A DNA stretch of 64,000 nt. It comes from an uncultured Porphyromonadaceae bacterium. Its GTDB lineage: Bacteria > Bacteroidota > Bacteroidia > Bacteroidales > Muribaculaceae. Positions 1 through 7,942 of the stretch are shown here, piece by piece. The DNA is taken from positions 1 through 64,000 of the forward strand of contig CALKRW010000042.1 of assembly GCA_937989585.1 (NCBI GenBank). Reading direction: 5' to 3'. The translations under genes and the position numbers were made by a program. Under the pieces are notes generated by a model. It was given only the letters and a program-made list of their open reading frames with translations. It made no database searches and was not told where the DNA came from. Every line of letters begins with the position of its first letter. The stretch's first letter is position 1.

Positions 1-271
1 CATCTTGCCGCCCGAATACACTCAGTCCCCAAACTCTCCCATCCCCTCCCACACTTCCCAAATCTCCCAACCTTCCCACCAAACCCATTCCTCGGGCATC
101 TCGAGCCACCTCCCCCTCTCGTGATAAATTCTGCTTAATCGAGAATCTCGAGAATACCTCGTCACTTGTCACTCTGACCGCTGACCTAAATTTTCCCCCC
201 CCAAAAAAAATTTTTTTTAAAATTTTGCCAATCTATTCAGACGGAGGACCACTTTCGGCTTTCTGATGTCG
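1..271. other. Intergenic, low-complexity sequence, no gene seen
   Basis: No coding frame with recognisable protein was seen. Positions 26-93 contain no G on the plus strand and are built of loosely repeated CTCCCA/CTTCCCA units. Positions 191-226 are homopolymer blocks: T4, C8, A8, T8, A4, T4. Positions 161-190 hold a CTTGTC...CTGACC segment that resembles the tandem repeat at 4039-4134. The end of an upstream gene could lie before position 1 but nothing shows it. Confidence 0.5.
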
Positions 272-279
272 TATCTTTG
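272..279 (+). promoter_or_regulatory. Candidate Bacteroidetes -7 box (TATCTTTG)
   Basis: TATCTTTG matches the TAnnTTTG consensus 78 bp upstream of the ATG at 358. I see no TTTG -33 box at the right spacing, but the A8/T8 tract at 203-218 lies upstream and could act as an AT-rich upstream element. Confidence 0.45.
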
Positions 280-357
280 CAGCATCAAAGTCGATTCTTT
301 CTGATCAGAAGAAAAACCTTTCAACAATTATCGTTCAACTATTAAAAAACCACAACT

Positions 358-744
358 ATGAACAAATCCACCTATCCCCTCGACTCAACCTGGGCCACAT
401 CCGAAAACTACTTTCGGGAACAAAAAATTTTGAACAGACTCCGTTCCTTCAAGAGTTACCTTGAACTAATCAAGACCTACCGGGCATTCCGCGAGGGCGA
501 CCCCGTCATCCAGACCCGCGTCCGCGACCTCGAATCCCGCATCGCCGCCCTCACCGCCCACCTCGCCGCCAACGACCTCAACGTTCCCGCCTCCCTCCTC
601 ACCCTGTCCAACCCCCTAATCCCAACCCCTGTAGGGACGCATGTTCCGTGCGTTAACCTTGCCCCGGAATCCCCCACAAACAAAGGTGTCGCAAAATTCA
701 CGACCTTGCGACACCCTTGTGAGGAATATTTCGAAAAACCGAAC
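358..744 (+). pseudogene. Small hypothetical gene, probably decayed at its 3' end
   Basis: An ATG at 358, 78 bp after a TATCTTTG promoter box, opens a frame whose first ~75 residues look like a real, charged, mostly helical protein (ENYFREQKILNRLRSF, then VRDLESRIAALTAHL). No family is recognised. The frame has no stop until 1617, and everything beyond about 744 is antisense to the amylase gene, so the natural end is missing. At 631-655 a GTAGGGACGCA...TGCGT element sits inside the frame, and at 685-715 the amylase terminator hairpin does too. The simplest reading is a short gene that lost its stop codon when repeat and terminator sequence became joined to it. A working short protein with a run-on tail is possible but less likely. 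Confidence 0.4.
685..715 (-). terminator. Terminator hairpin of the amylase gene
   Basis: GGTGTCGCAA (685-694) pairs with TTGCGACACC (706-715). Read on the minus strand the hairpin follows the amylase stop by about 30 bases and is followed by TTTGTTTG. Confidence 0.55.
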
Positions 745-3700
745 TCAGAGCAAAACCTTGCACCCGCCGACGATATAAAATCCGGGAGCGAGGTCGTAAA
801 TCGCATTGACACCCGCCGAAACATGACGGCGGACAACGATGCCGTCAATGCGGATGATGTCGACGATAGTGTCGGTGTCCGACTCGACATAGACGATACC
901 GCCCTTGGCATAGGCGCGGAACACAGGCTGAGCCGAAACCGAGCCGACCGACGAAACGGCGCCCGTGAAACCGTTGGCGTCGTAGATGCCACGGTCGCGG
1001 ATAAGGACATTGTCACCGGTCTGGCTGCCGCTGCCGTTGTTGAAGATGACGCACGACGCGCTCAGGTCCTTGTCGGTGTTGATGAAATAGTGCCAGTAGC
1101 CCGTAGTGGCGTCGTAGGTCATCGGCGCTCCGGGCCATGCGCCGGTAAAGTCGTTGAAGCCGTTGCCGTAGACGTAGCAGTTGACAGCCGACCAGTTGCT
1201 CTTCGTGTTGTCGAAGAATATATGGTAGCCCTCGCCGACAGGAGGTTCGGGGGTGTCTCCGCCGCCGGCATAGATGCGGTAGGTGGTGGCCCCGTCATAT
1301 TCGAAGTACGTGTCCGAGGTGATACCCGTGATGTCGCCGGTCTGTCCGTTGCGGTTGAAGATGACGTTGACGCTCTCGGCGTCGAACGACTTGTAGTAGA
1401 ACTCCTTGCCGTCATACTCGCTTACGTCCGTGAGTGTCGCGCCGGGCCACGATCCGCAGAACTCTGTGGCGTCGTTCCACGCGTAAATCTTCGTGCCGGA
1501 GATATCCGCGCCGTTCATTCCACGTACATAGACGGTGATGAGTGCCTCGGGGTCGACTTTCTTGTACGAGGCCGAGCCGTTGAAAACTGTGCCGTCAGCA
1601 CCTGTCGCGCTCCATGACACGCTCACTGTCTCGCCAAAGGCCATGCCCTCGCCGATTGTGAAACTCAGTGCCTTGCCGGACACGAGGTCCATGCTTGCCT
1701 TGTCGCCTACCTTGCACGAGCCGGAGACGGCATTCTCCGAGAGTGTTGCCGTAACGCTCAGCGTCTCGGTCTTGAACGAGGTCCCTGCGGGTGACAGTGT
1801 CACCTTGGGATTGCCCACTACATCCTCTGCTGTATAATAATGTGTCGTGCCGGGGTCACTGAACGACACGCTGCCGCCGTGTGCCACGGGCGAGGTCGCG
1901 TAGATGAACTTGCCGTCCTCGCCGACCTTGCCGCCTTTCCAGTCCTTCACCAGGACGCGCAACTGTCCCTTTCCGGAAGGAGCGTCGACGCTGATGGTTG
2001 CGCCGCCCTGATAGGTCTTTCCGGTGACGATGTCGGTATATGTTCCCTCGGGTACATTGCTGAAGGTGGCGCCGCCGTTGATGGCAACGAGGGCGTAACT
2101 GTCCTTGTATGCGCGTTTGAAGGCCCAGCCTCCGTTTGCCTGGCAGCCTTCGAAGGTGTACTGGCCCTTGCGCAGTGCCGGAACCGCCGCACGTATCATG
2201 TTGAGGCGGCGCAGATGCTGTGCCAGGTCTGCGTCAAGTGTCTTGGCCACGTTGCCCGAGGCTGTGTACTGTCCGAAGTCGCTTGTGCTGACCTCGCCCT
2301 CGAGGTAGTTGCCGAAGTAGGCGCGACCGGACTGTTTGCGGGGTGTGGTGTTGTTCGAGCCGCCCACGTCGATGGGTGCGCCCTTCATGAACTCGACCTC
2401 CGAGCCATAGTAGATGCAGGGTATGCCGCGGAAGGTGAACATCAGCGAGAGGTTCTCGGCCCACTGCGCTGTCCCGCCGTTGAAGCGGATGGCGTCGTTG
2501 GGACCGGGAGAGTAGTCGTGCGAGTCGACATATACGACATTGAACGTCGCGTCGTTGTACTTGCGGTCGCCGTCGTTCGAGCCGTTGCCGCGTGCCACTG
2601 AGATTGCAGAGGCTGCGTTGTTGAACGAGTAGTGCATCGGGAAGTCGATTACGTTGAGACCGGATGCCTGCGAGTAGTCGGGCTCATGCCATGCGCCGTT
2701 TATCATCAGGGCGTTGTCGCTCATGGGCTTGTCTGCCTTGTCCTTCTCGCATACGGCCATCGGGCCGACAGGAGAGTCGTGTCCCTCGGAAAGGGTCTGG
2801 GCCGCCCACCATTCGGGACTGCCGTCAAATTCGTCCATCAGCGCCTGGTCTGACTTCCATGTGTAGAAGTAACTCGACAGGTTGGCCTGGCCGCGGTAGG
2901 TCACCGAGCCCTGGAAGCGCTGGCATACCTCGCCGAACATGAAGAAGGGCGCGCCGCCGGGACGTTTGTCCTTGTACTTCTCGCCGAGGGCCGCGAACTG
3001 CGGTATGAACTGCTTGTTGAATGTCAGCGGCGAGATATGGCCGGCGGTGTCGATGCGGAAGCCGTCGACGCCCATCTCAATGAACTTGCCGTAGCAGTTC
3101 ACGACATATTCGGCCACGGCGTTGTTCTCGGTGTTGAGGTCTACGCAGTCGCCTGCGATCTGGCCCCACCAGCGGCTGGGATAGTCCCAGTTCCAGCCCG
3201 TGCCGTAGTGGTGGTAGTAGTTGTTGGGCTCGTACTGAGGGTTCTTGAAGTATTTCCAGCGCTCCTTATATTGGGCGTCGCCCGACTGCTCGAAGTAGTC
3301 TGACGAGAAGCGTTCCGGATTGGGTATGAGCGCTCCGGCCGGCGTTGCCTGGTTGCGTATGTCGCGGCTGCGGGTAAAGAGCGGATTGAGGTTCACCTCG
3401 CCGAAGTTCGACGTGTGCTGGAGCACGACGTCGAGGATGATTTTCATTCCTTTGGCGTGGACGGCGTCAATCAGGTCCTGGAAGCGGACGTCCTTCTCGG
3501 CACCCCATTCGCGGTGGCTCTCGTAGCGGAGGTCGACGCTCGACATGTCCATGGCGTGATAGCCGTGGTAATCCTCACCCGAGGCGTTCTGGACCACGGG
3601 GGTAATCCATATCGCGGTGAAACCCAGCGCCTTGATGTAGTCGAGTTTAGAGATTAGGCCTGCGAAATCGCCGCGCCAGTCCGGGTCGTTGTTGGCAATC

Positions 3701-3888
3701 TGCACATTCTGCTTGTCCCACGACAGTACGTTGTTCGAAGGGTCGCCGTCATAGAAACGTGTGGTCATGGCGAAGTAGATGGTCTCGTCGCGGAAATCAT
3801 CGCGTCCGCCGACAAAGGTGTCGGCTTGCGCGGCGATCGAGCCGGCAAGAGCGAGACCACATAAAAGCGGTGTAACTAACTTTCTCAT
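745..3888 (-). CDS. Secreted GH13 alpha-amylase with two starch-binding modules
   Basis: This 1047-residue exported enzyme would hydrolyse alpha-1,4-glucans such as starch outside the cell. A signal peptide covers residues 1-22. The GH13 barrel runs from about 30 to 600. Its motifs are DVVLQH (153-158; the usual Asn before His is Gln), GFRID with nucleophile Asp280, FGE with acid/base Glu320, and VDSHD with Asp458 as the third carboxylate. A beta-sandwich domain follows at roughly 690-775. Two CBM26-like starch-binding modules come next, at about 781-870 and 882-975, each with a W-P-G-A motif. The last ~60 residues resemble the type IX secretion sorting domain (APGFYIVGGCKVLL end). There are no susC/susD genes beside it, so it appears to be a stand-alone gene. 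Family assignment is firm. Whether it is released or surface-anchored is inference. Confidence 0.93.
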   Translation of the reverse strand: MRKLVTPLLCGLALAGSIAAQADTFVGGRDDFRDETIYFAMTTRFYDGDPSNNVLSWDKQNVQIANNDPDWRGDFAGLISKLDYIKALGFTAIWITPVVQNASGEDYHGYHAMDMSSVDLRYESHREWGAEKDVRFQDLIDAVHAKGMKIILDVVLQHTSNFGEVNLNPLFTRSRDIRNQATPAGALIPNPERFSSDYFEQSGDAQYKERWKYFKNPQYEPNNYYHHYGTGWNWDYPSRWWGQIAGDCVDLNTENNAVAEYVVNCYGKFIEMGVDGFRIDTAGHISPLTFNKQFIPQFAALGEKYKDKRPGGAPFFMFGEVCQRFQGSVTYRGQANLSSYFYTWKSDQALMDEFDGSPEWWAAQTLSEGHDSPVGPMAVCEKDKADKPMSDNALMINGAWHEPDYSQASGLNVIDFPMHYSFNNAASAISVARGNGSNDGDRKYNDATFNVVYVDSHDYSPGPNDAIRFNGGTAQWAENLSLMFTFRGIPCIYYGSEVEFMKGAPIDVGGSNNTTPRKQSGRAYFGNYLEGEVSTSDFGQYTASGNVAKTLDADLAQHLRRLNMIRAAVPALRKGQYTFEGCQANGGWAFKRAYKDSYALVAINGGATFSNVPEGTYTDIVTGKTYQGGATISVDAPSGKGQLRVLVKDWKGGKVGEDGKFIYATSPVAHGGSVSFSDPGTTHYYTAEDVVGNPKVTLSPAGTSFKTETLSVTATLSENAVSGSCKVGDKASMDLVSGKALSFTIGEGMAFGETVSVSWSATGADGTVFNGSASYKKVDPEALITVYVRGMNGADISGTKIYAWNDATEFCGSWPGATLTDVSEYDGKEFYYKSFDAESVNVIFNRNGQTGDITGITSDTYFEYDGATTYRIYAGGGDTPEPPVGEGYHIFFDNTKSNWSAVNCYVYGNGFNDFTGAWPGAPMTYDATTGYWHYFINTDKDLSASCVIFNNGSGSQTGDNVLIRDRGIYDANGFTGAVSSVGSVSAQPVFRAYAKGGIVYVESDTDTIVDIIRIDGIVVRRHVSAGVNAIYDLAPGFYIVGGCKVLL

Positions 3889-3964
3889 TCTCTTTTGACT
3901 GAATGTTTTAAGGTTTTAGAAGTAGGTATGAAACAGAAGACAAATATGATTTGCAATTATGTTG

Positions 3965-3997
3965 CAAAGTTAAGAAATAATTTCACTTCAACACAAA
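3965..3997 (-). promoter_or_regulatory. Promoter of the amylase gene
   Basis: On the minus strand TAACTTTG (3965-3972) forms the -7 box and TTTG (3994-3997) the -33 box, 21 bp apart. The predicted start lies about 75 bases before the amylase ATG. Confidence 0.7.
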
Positions 3998-4038
3998 GAA
4001 CTACGCCATAAAACCTGAATCCCGCCCTACGCCCCATA

Positions 4039-4134
4039 CCTTGTCCCTCATCACCCTGGCTTCTGGCCTGCCTTGTCCCTCATCACCCTGGCTTCTGACC
4101 TGCCTTGTCCCTAATCACCCTGACTTCTGACCTA
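4039..4134. repeat. Tandem repeat, three 32-bp units
   Basis: Three adjacent 32-bp units (4039-4070, 4071-4102, 4103-4134) each begin CCTTGTCCCT and continue through TCACCCTG to TTCTG(A/G)CCT. They differ at a few positions. There is no spacer between units. The last unit runs into a 17-bp palindrome (4130-4146, ACCTATAT-T-ATATAGGT). The repeat occupies the middle of the 421-bp gap between two divergent genes and has no open reading frame. Confidence 0.85.
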
Positions 4135-4224
4135 TATTATATAGGTGTATGGGCGAGGGTTTAATCCGTAAGGTTTAAATTGTGTTAACCGGGAAAGAAA
4201 ATCTGCAAAAAAAAGTGCAAAAGT

Positions 4225-4255
4225 TTTGGCGAGAAAAAAATAAGGCCTAACTTTG
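4225..4255 (+). promoter_or_regulatory. Promoter of the small lipoprotein gene
   Basis: TTTG (4225-4228) and TAACTTTG (4248-4255) are separated by 19 bp, a near-perfect Bacteroidetes promoter. The predicted leader is about 50 nt. Confidence 0.8.
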
Positions 4256-4309
4256 TAGCGTTTTTGAAGCAAAACAAAAAATTATTCACAATCTAATCAC
4301 AAAACAAAA

Positions 4310-4525
4310 ATGAAAAAGTTAGTTCTTCTTCTCGCTGTAGCATTCAGCGTATCTATGTTCTCTTGTGGCAATGGTAACGACAAAGCCGCTAACGATTCTG
4401 ATTCTGTAGCTGCTGCTGAGCCCGCAGAGGCTGCTGCTCCCGCTGAGCAGGCCGAAGCTCCCGAGGTTGCCCCCGTTGACACCCCCGCCGTTGAGGCTCC
4501 CGCTGCTGCTGAAGCTGCAAAATAA
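4310..4525 (+). CDS. Small Ala/Glu/Pro-rich lipoprotein
   Basis: A 71-residue protein. A hydrophobic signal sequence ends in the lipobox SMFSC, so Cys19 would be lipidated and the mature chain anchored in a membrane. The remaining ~52 residues are almost only Ala, Glu, Pro, Val and Asp, with AEAPEVAPVDTP-like stretches. They are acidic, presumably unfolded, and match no domain I know. It has a strong consensus promoter and its own terminator, so it is a single-gene unit that may be highly expressed. A role as an envelope spacer or abundant small lipoprotein is speculation. The coding frame is supported by the signal sequence, lipobox, promoter and terminator, although it is too short and biased for confident homology. 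Confidence 0.8.
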   Translation: MKKLVLLLAVAFSVSMFSCGNGNDKAANDSDSVAAAEPAEAAAPAEQAEAPEVAPVDTPAVEAPAAAEAAK

Positions 4526-4549
4526 TCTGAAATAGATTAAACTATTAAT

Positions 4550-4590
4550 AGAAGAGGATGCATCTATGATGCTTCCTCTTCTACTTTTTT
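4550..4590 (+). terminator. Terminator of the small lipoprotein gene
   Basis: A 15-bp stem with one mismatch (4550-4564 with 4568-4582, loop TAT) is followed by ACTTTTTT. It starts 25 bases after the stop codon. Confidence 0.9.
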
Positions 4591-4721
4591 ATGCCCGTTT
4601 TTCTATAACTGACCGGTCGTTGCCGCCGGCAGCGTATTGGCCGCGTGAACCAATGGCGGGGTGAGGTGTTATAAATTAAATACTTTGATGTTCACCTTAT
4701 AACAACTATATTCATTACATT

Positions 4722-6083
4722 ATGAAGAATACACTAATTCAGTCAATGGTACTGCTGAGTGCAGGTCTGGTTTTAACCACGGCCGCAAATGCCGCGCCCG
4801 TCGAGGACAGCGTGATTCTGCGCAATGCAACCGTCGAGATTATCTATGCCGACCCGGAAGTCGAGGTTATTCTTAAGCAGGCACGACAGGAAGAGCCTCA
4901 TGACATGGAACTTTCCAAATTCGTCCTGCGGACACGCAATAACAAATTCCTGCTCTCGGTAGGCGGAAAGATTGCCGCGGACTTAGGCTTTGACCTTGGC
5001 AACAATCTGTACAATGTGGATGGCGCGGGGATTAACTTCGTCACCGGCAACATTCCTGTTCCGGCCAAACGGGATCACAAGAGCGACTTCTTCATCAATC
5101 CTCTGGACGGTAACATCAACTTCACCGTCGTGGGTTTTGCGGGAACAGAAAATGAGATAACGGGTTTCGTAAAACTGGGCACGAACGGCATTAGTTCGCA
5201 GATCAAGATGAAACGCGCCTACATTAAGTGGCGCGGATTCACCTTCGGGCAGGCCGTGACGCTCGCATCGGACGGCAAAGCCGTTCAGCCGCCTACCATT
5301 GACCCCGAAGGGCCTGCAGGCGATGTCTCGGGATGTGTATATCAGGTAAACTATACGACCAGGAGTTTCGGAGGTTTTCGTGCCGCCCTAGGAATTGAGA
5401 TGCCGTCGTTCTATTCGTCTAACGGCGTGTATCTCGGCAAGGACTATCCCGAGTTCGAGAACGAGCAGGTCAGCACTTTCGTAGACGCTTATCTGCCGGA
5501 TGTTCCTTTCTGGGTGGAATATGCGTCGAGCGAGACCAACAGGATACGTGCCACGGGCATACTTCGCAATTTTGCCTATCGCGACCGCGTCAACGACAAA
5601 CGCCGCGCCGCGTTGGGGTGGGGTGCGCAACTGTCCGGCAACTTCAGTTTCTGCAAGCCGCTGGTGTTCAATTTCCAGGGTGTCTACGGCAAGGGCATTG
5701 GCGCATACATCCAGGACGTGGCCGGGCGTAAGATATCGTTCACTCCCGATAACAGCCGTCCGGGACGCATGACGGCCAACCCGATGATGGGCCTTGTGTT
5801 CGGCGCCTCGTATCAGGCGACTCCTAAACTGCAGTTCAATGCCGTGGGCTCGTACACAAGAGTCTGGGATGTCAGGGACTATGCCGTCTCCAACGATCCG
5901 GACGCGATGACGGCCGGAAATGACAACTACAAGAGTGCGGTTTACGTCGCGGCCAACTGTTTCTACAAAATCCTGCCAAACCTTACAGGGGGAGTGGAAT
6001 ACCTCTACGGGCGCCGCAACACGTGGAACCTCGGTGGCGCTAACGACTCACGTGTCCAGGCACAGATAGCATTCTCATTCTGA
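4722..6083 (+). CDS. Outer-membrane porin (DcaP-like)
   Basis: A 453-residue beta-barrel protein likely to form a diffusion channel in the outer membrane. It has a signal peptide (about 1-24, ending ANA-A). A short region follows (about 25-70), and then a barrel built of alternating-residue strands that ends in the typical Phe (VQAQIAFSF). The barrel contains FLLSVGGKIAADLGFD near 75-90 and YIKWRGFTFGQAVT near residue 170. These resemble porins of the DcaP/phosphate-selective type in Bacteroidetes, but the substrate cannot be told. It stands alone between a terminator-ended lipoprotein gene and the convergent fumarase gene. The ATG at 4722 directly precedes the signal peptide. Confidence 0.8.
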   Translation: MKNTLIQSMVLLSAGLVLTTAANAAPVEDSVILRNATVEIIYADPEVEVILKQARQEEPHDMELSKFVLRTRNNKFLLSVGGKIAADLGFDLGNNLYNVDGAGINFVTGNIPVPAKRDHKSDFFINPLDGNINFTVVGFAGTENEITGFVKLGTNGISSQIKMKRAYIKWRGFTFGQAVTLASDGKAVQPPTIDPEGPAGDVSGCVYQVNYTTRSFGGFRAALGIEMPSFYSSNGVYLGKDYPEFENEQVSTFVDAYLPDVPFWVEYASSETNRIRATGILRNFAYRDRVNDKRRAALGWGAQLSGNFSFCKPLVFNFQGVYGKGIGAYIQDVAGRKISFTPDNSRPGRMTANPMMGLVFGASYQATPKLQFNAVGSYTRVWDVRDYAVSNDPDAMTAGNDNYKSAVYVAANCFYKILPNLTGGVEYLYGRRNTWNLGGANDSRVQAQIAFSF

Positions 6084-6102
6084 AAGCATTTGATATAACA
6101 GA

Positions 6103-6136
6103 AAGGCGCCGCTCCGATGTCTCGGGACGGCGCCTT
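6103..6136. terminator. Bidirectional terminator between porin and fumarase
   Basis: AAGGCGCCG (6103-6111) pairs with CGGCGCCTT (6128-6136). The hairpin lies between two convergent genes, with T-rich sequence following on the plus strand. Confidence 0.8.
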
Positions 6137-6160
6137 GATTGTTTTCAGGGCTACGGTGGA

Positions 6161-7807
6161 TTACTTCAGGCCGCAGGGCTTGCACTTGGCGGCAATCTGT
6201 GCGAAGAAGTCGTTGCCCTTGTTGTCGACAAGGATGAATGCGGGGAAGTCCTCGACCTCGATTTTCCAGATGGCTTCCATGCCGAGTTCGGGATATTCGA
6301 GGCACTCGACCTTCTTGATGGAATTCTGGGCCAGGATGGCTGCGGGACCACCGATTGAGCCAAGGTAGAAGCCGCCGTATTTCTGGCATGCGTCAGTGAC
6401 CTGTTTCGAGCGGTTGCCCTTGGCGATCATTACCATCGAGCCGCCGGCTGCCTGGAACTGAGCGACGTAGGGGTCCATGCGGCCTGCGGTTGTGGGACCG
6501 AACGAGCCTGAGGGCATGCCTTCGGGAGTCTTGGCGGGACCGGCATAGTAGATGGGGTGGTCCTTAAGGTACTGGGGCATTGGCTCGCCGGCGTCGAGGC
6601 GCTCCTTGATTTTGGCGTGGGCGATGTCGCGGCCCACGATGATGGTGCCGTTGAGCGAGAGGCGTGTCGATACGGGGTACTTGTTGAGTTCGGCAAGAAT
6701 CTCAGGCATCGGGCGGTTGAGGTCGATGCGGACGACGGCACCCTCGCCGGCGTTGCGCAGTTCGTCGGGAATAAGTTCTGCGGGGTTGTCATCGAGTTTC
6801 TCGACCCAGAGGCCCTCGCGGTTGATCTTTGCCTTGATGTTGCGGTCAGCCGAGCAACTTACGCCGATGCCGATGGGGCAGGAAGCGCCGTGGCGGGGCA
6901 GACGTATGACGCGGATGTCGTGTGCGAAGCAGGTGCCTCCGAACTGGGCGCCGTAGCCGAGTTCCTCGGAGCATTTCTTGAGTTCCTTCTCGAGTTCGAC
7001 GTCGCGGAAAGCGTGGCCGAGTTCGTTGCCCTTGGTGGGAAGCGAGTCGAGATACTTGACGGAAGCCTTCTTGACGACCTCGAGATTCTTCTCGGCCGAT
7101 GTGCCACCGACAACGATGGCAATGTGGTAGGGAGGACAGGCGGCGGTGCCGAGCGATTTCATCTTCTCGACGAGGAATGGAACGAGGGTCTGGGGAGTGA
7201 GGATTGCCTTGGTCTCCTGATAGAGATAGGTCTTGTTGGCCGAGCCGCCGCCCTTGGCTACGAAGAGGAAGTGGTACTCGTCGTCATAACCGGCGTGGAT
7301 GTCGATCTGGGCGGGGAGGTTGCAGCCGGTGTTGACCTCGTCGTACATGGTCAGGGGCGCGTTCTGCGAATAGCGGAGGTTGTCGGTGGTGTATGTGTCG
7401 TAGACACCGTGAGATATCATTTCGGCGTCATCGCAGCCTGTGAACACGTACTGTCCTTTTTCGGCGTGGCAGATGGCCGTGCCTGTGTCCTGGCAGAAGG
7501 GGAGTTGGCCCTTGGCGGCGACGTCGGCGTTGCGGAGCATGGTGAGTGCGACGAACTTGTCGTTGTCCGAGGCATTGGGATTGGTGAGGATGGAAGCGAC
7601 CATCTTGTTGTGCTCGCGGCGCAGCATGAAGGCGTTGTCGTGTGTGCACTGGCGTGCGAGCACGCGCAGAGCCTCCGGCTCGACCACAAGGAAGTCGTGT
7701 CCGCCCCAGTTCTCGACCTTTACGTAGTCGGAAGTGAGATGGTAGTACTCGGTGGTATCGGGGCCGAGAGGAAACATTTCCTGGTACTTGAAGGGTTTAG
7801 TAGCCAT
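6161..7807 (-). CDS. Fumarate hydratase, class I (iron-sulfur)
   Basis: Catalyses reversible hydration of fumarate to malate in the cytoplasm. In Bacteroidales it runs in the malate-to-fumarate direction to feed fumarate respiration and succinate/propionate formation. The 548-residue length and sequence match single-chain class I enzymes. Cys105 (LPFCQDTG), Cys224 (TAACPPY) and Cys318 (GVSCSADR) fall where the three [4Fe-4S] ligands sit in the E. coli FumA family, which implies an oxygen-sensitive cluster. Both the N-terminal fumarase domain and the C-terminal swivel domain (around 370-545, with GRDIAHAKIKERLDAG and GPTTAGRMDPY) are complete. It is divergent from pyrB, sharing an inverted-repeat control region at 7876-7915. 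The methylmalonyl-CoA mutase genes of the same pathway lie at 43.7-47.8 kb. Confidence 0.97.
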   Translation of the reverse strand: MATKPFKYQEMFPLGPDTTEYYHLTSDYVKVENWGGHDFLVVEPEALRVLARQCTHDNAFMLRREHNKMVASILTNPNASDNDKFVALTMLRNADVAAKGQLPFCQDTGTAICHAEKGQYVFTGCDDAEMISHGVYDTYTTDNLRYSQNAPLTMYDEVNTGCNLPAQIDIHAGYDDEYHFLFVAKGGGSANKTYLYQETKAILTPQTLVPFLVEKMKSLGTAACPPYHIAIVVGGTSAEKNLEVVKKASVKYLDSLPTKGNELGHAFRDVELEKELKKCSEELGYGAQFGGTCFAHDIRVIRLPRHGASCPIGIGVSCSADRNIKAKINREGLWVEKLDDNPAELIPDELRNAGEGAVVRIDLNRPMPEILAELNKYPVSTRLSLNGTIIVGRDIAHAKIKERLDAGEPMPQYLKDHPIYYAGPAKTPEGMPSGSFGPTTAGRMDPYVAQFQAAGGSMVMIAKGNRSKQVTDACQKYGGFYLGSIGGPAAILAQNSIKKVECLEYPELGMEAIWKIEVEDFPAFILVDNKGNDFFAQIAAKCKPCGLK

Positions 7808-7875
7808 AAGTATTTGTAGTTATGATGTTAAAGAAATAATATTCGGGAAAATGCAGTCCGCTTGCAGGATTACTG

Positions 7876-7915
7876 CAAAGGTAGCAAAAATTTTGTGAAT
7901 TTTTTGCTACCTTTG
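7876..7915. promoter_or_regulatory. Divergent promoter region with 15-bp perfect inverted repeat
   Basis: CAAAGGTAGCAAAAA (7876-7890) is the exact reverse complement of TTTTTGCTACCTTTG (7901-7915), with a 10-bp centre. Each arm ends in a TACCTTTG -7 box: minus strand 7876-7883 for fumarase, plus strand 7908-7915 for pyrB. No TTTG -33 box is found at normal spacing for either. The two promoters overlap face to face, so they may interfere with each other or share an operator. Confidence 0.65.
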
Positions 7916-7942
7916 TGGCATAAAACCAACCCCTCAATCATA

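Noticed and set aside
4039..4134. CRISPR-like 32-bp repeats
   Set aside because: Units abut directly with no spacers and no cas genes are in the window.
6557..7819. 420-residue open frame on the plus strand
   Set aside because: It is antisense to the intact class I fumarase; its Val/Ala/Glu-rich sequence is the shadow expected from GC-rich codons.
7862..7942. Longer pyrB starting at 7862
   Set aside because: The extra 27 codons run through the promoter box and inverted repeat.
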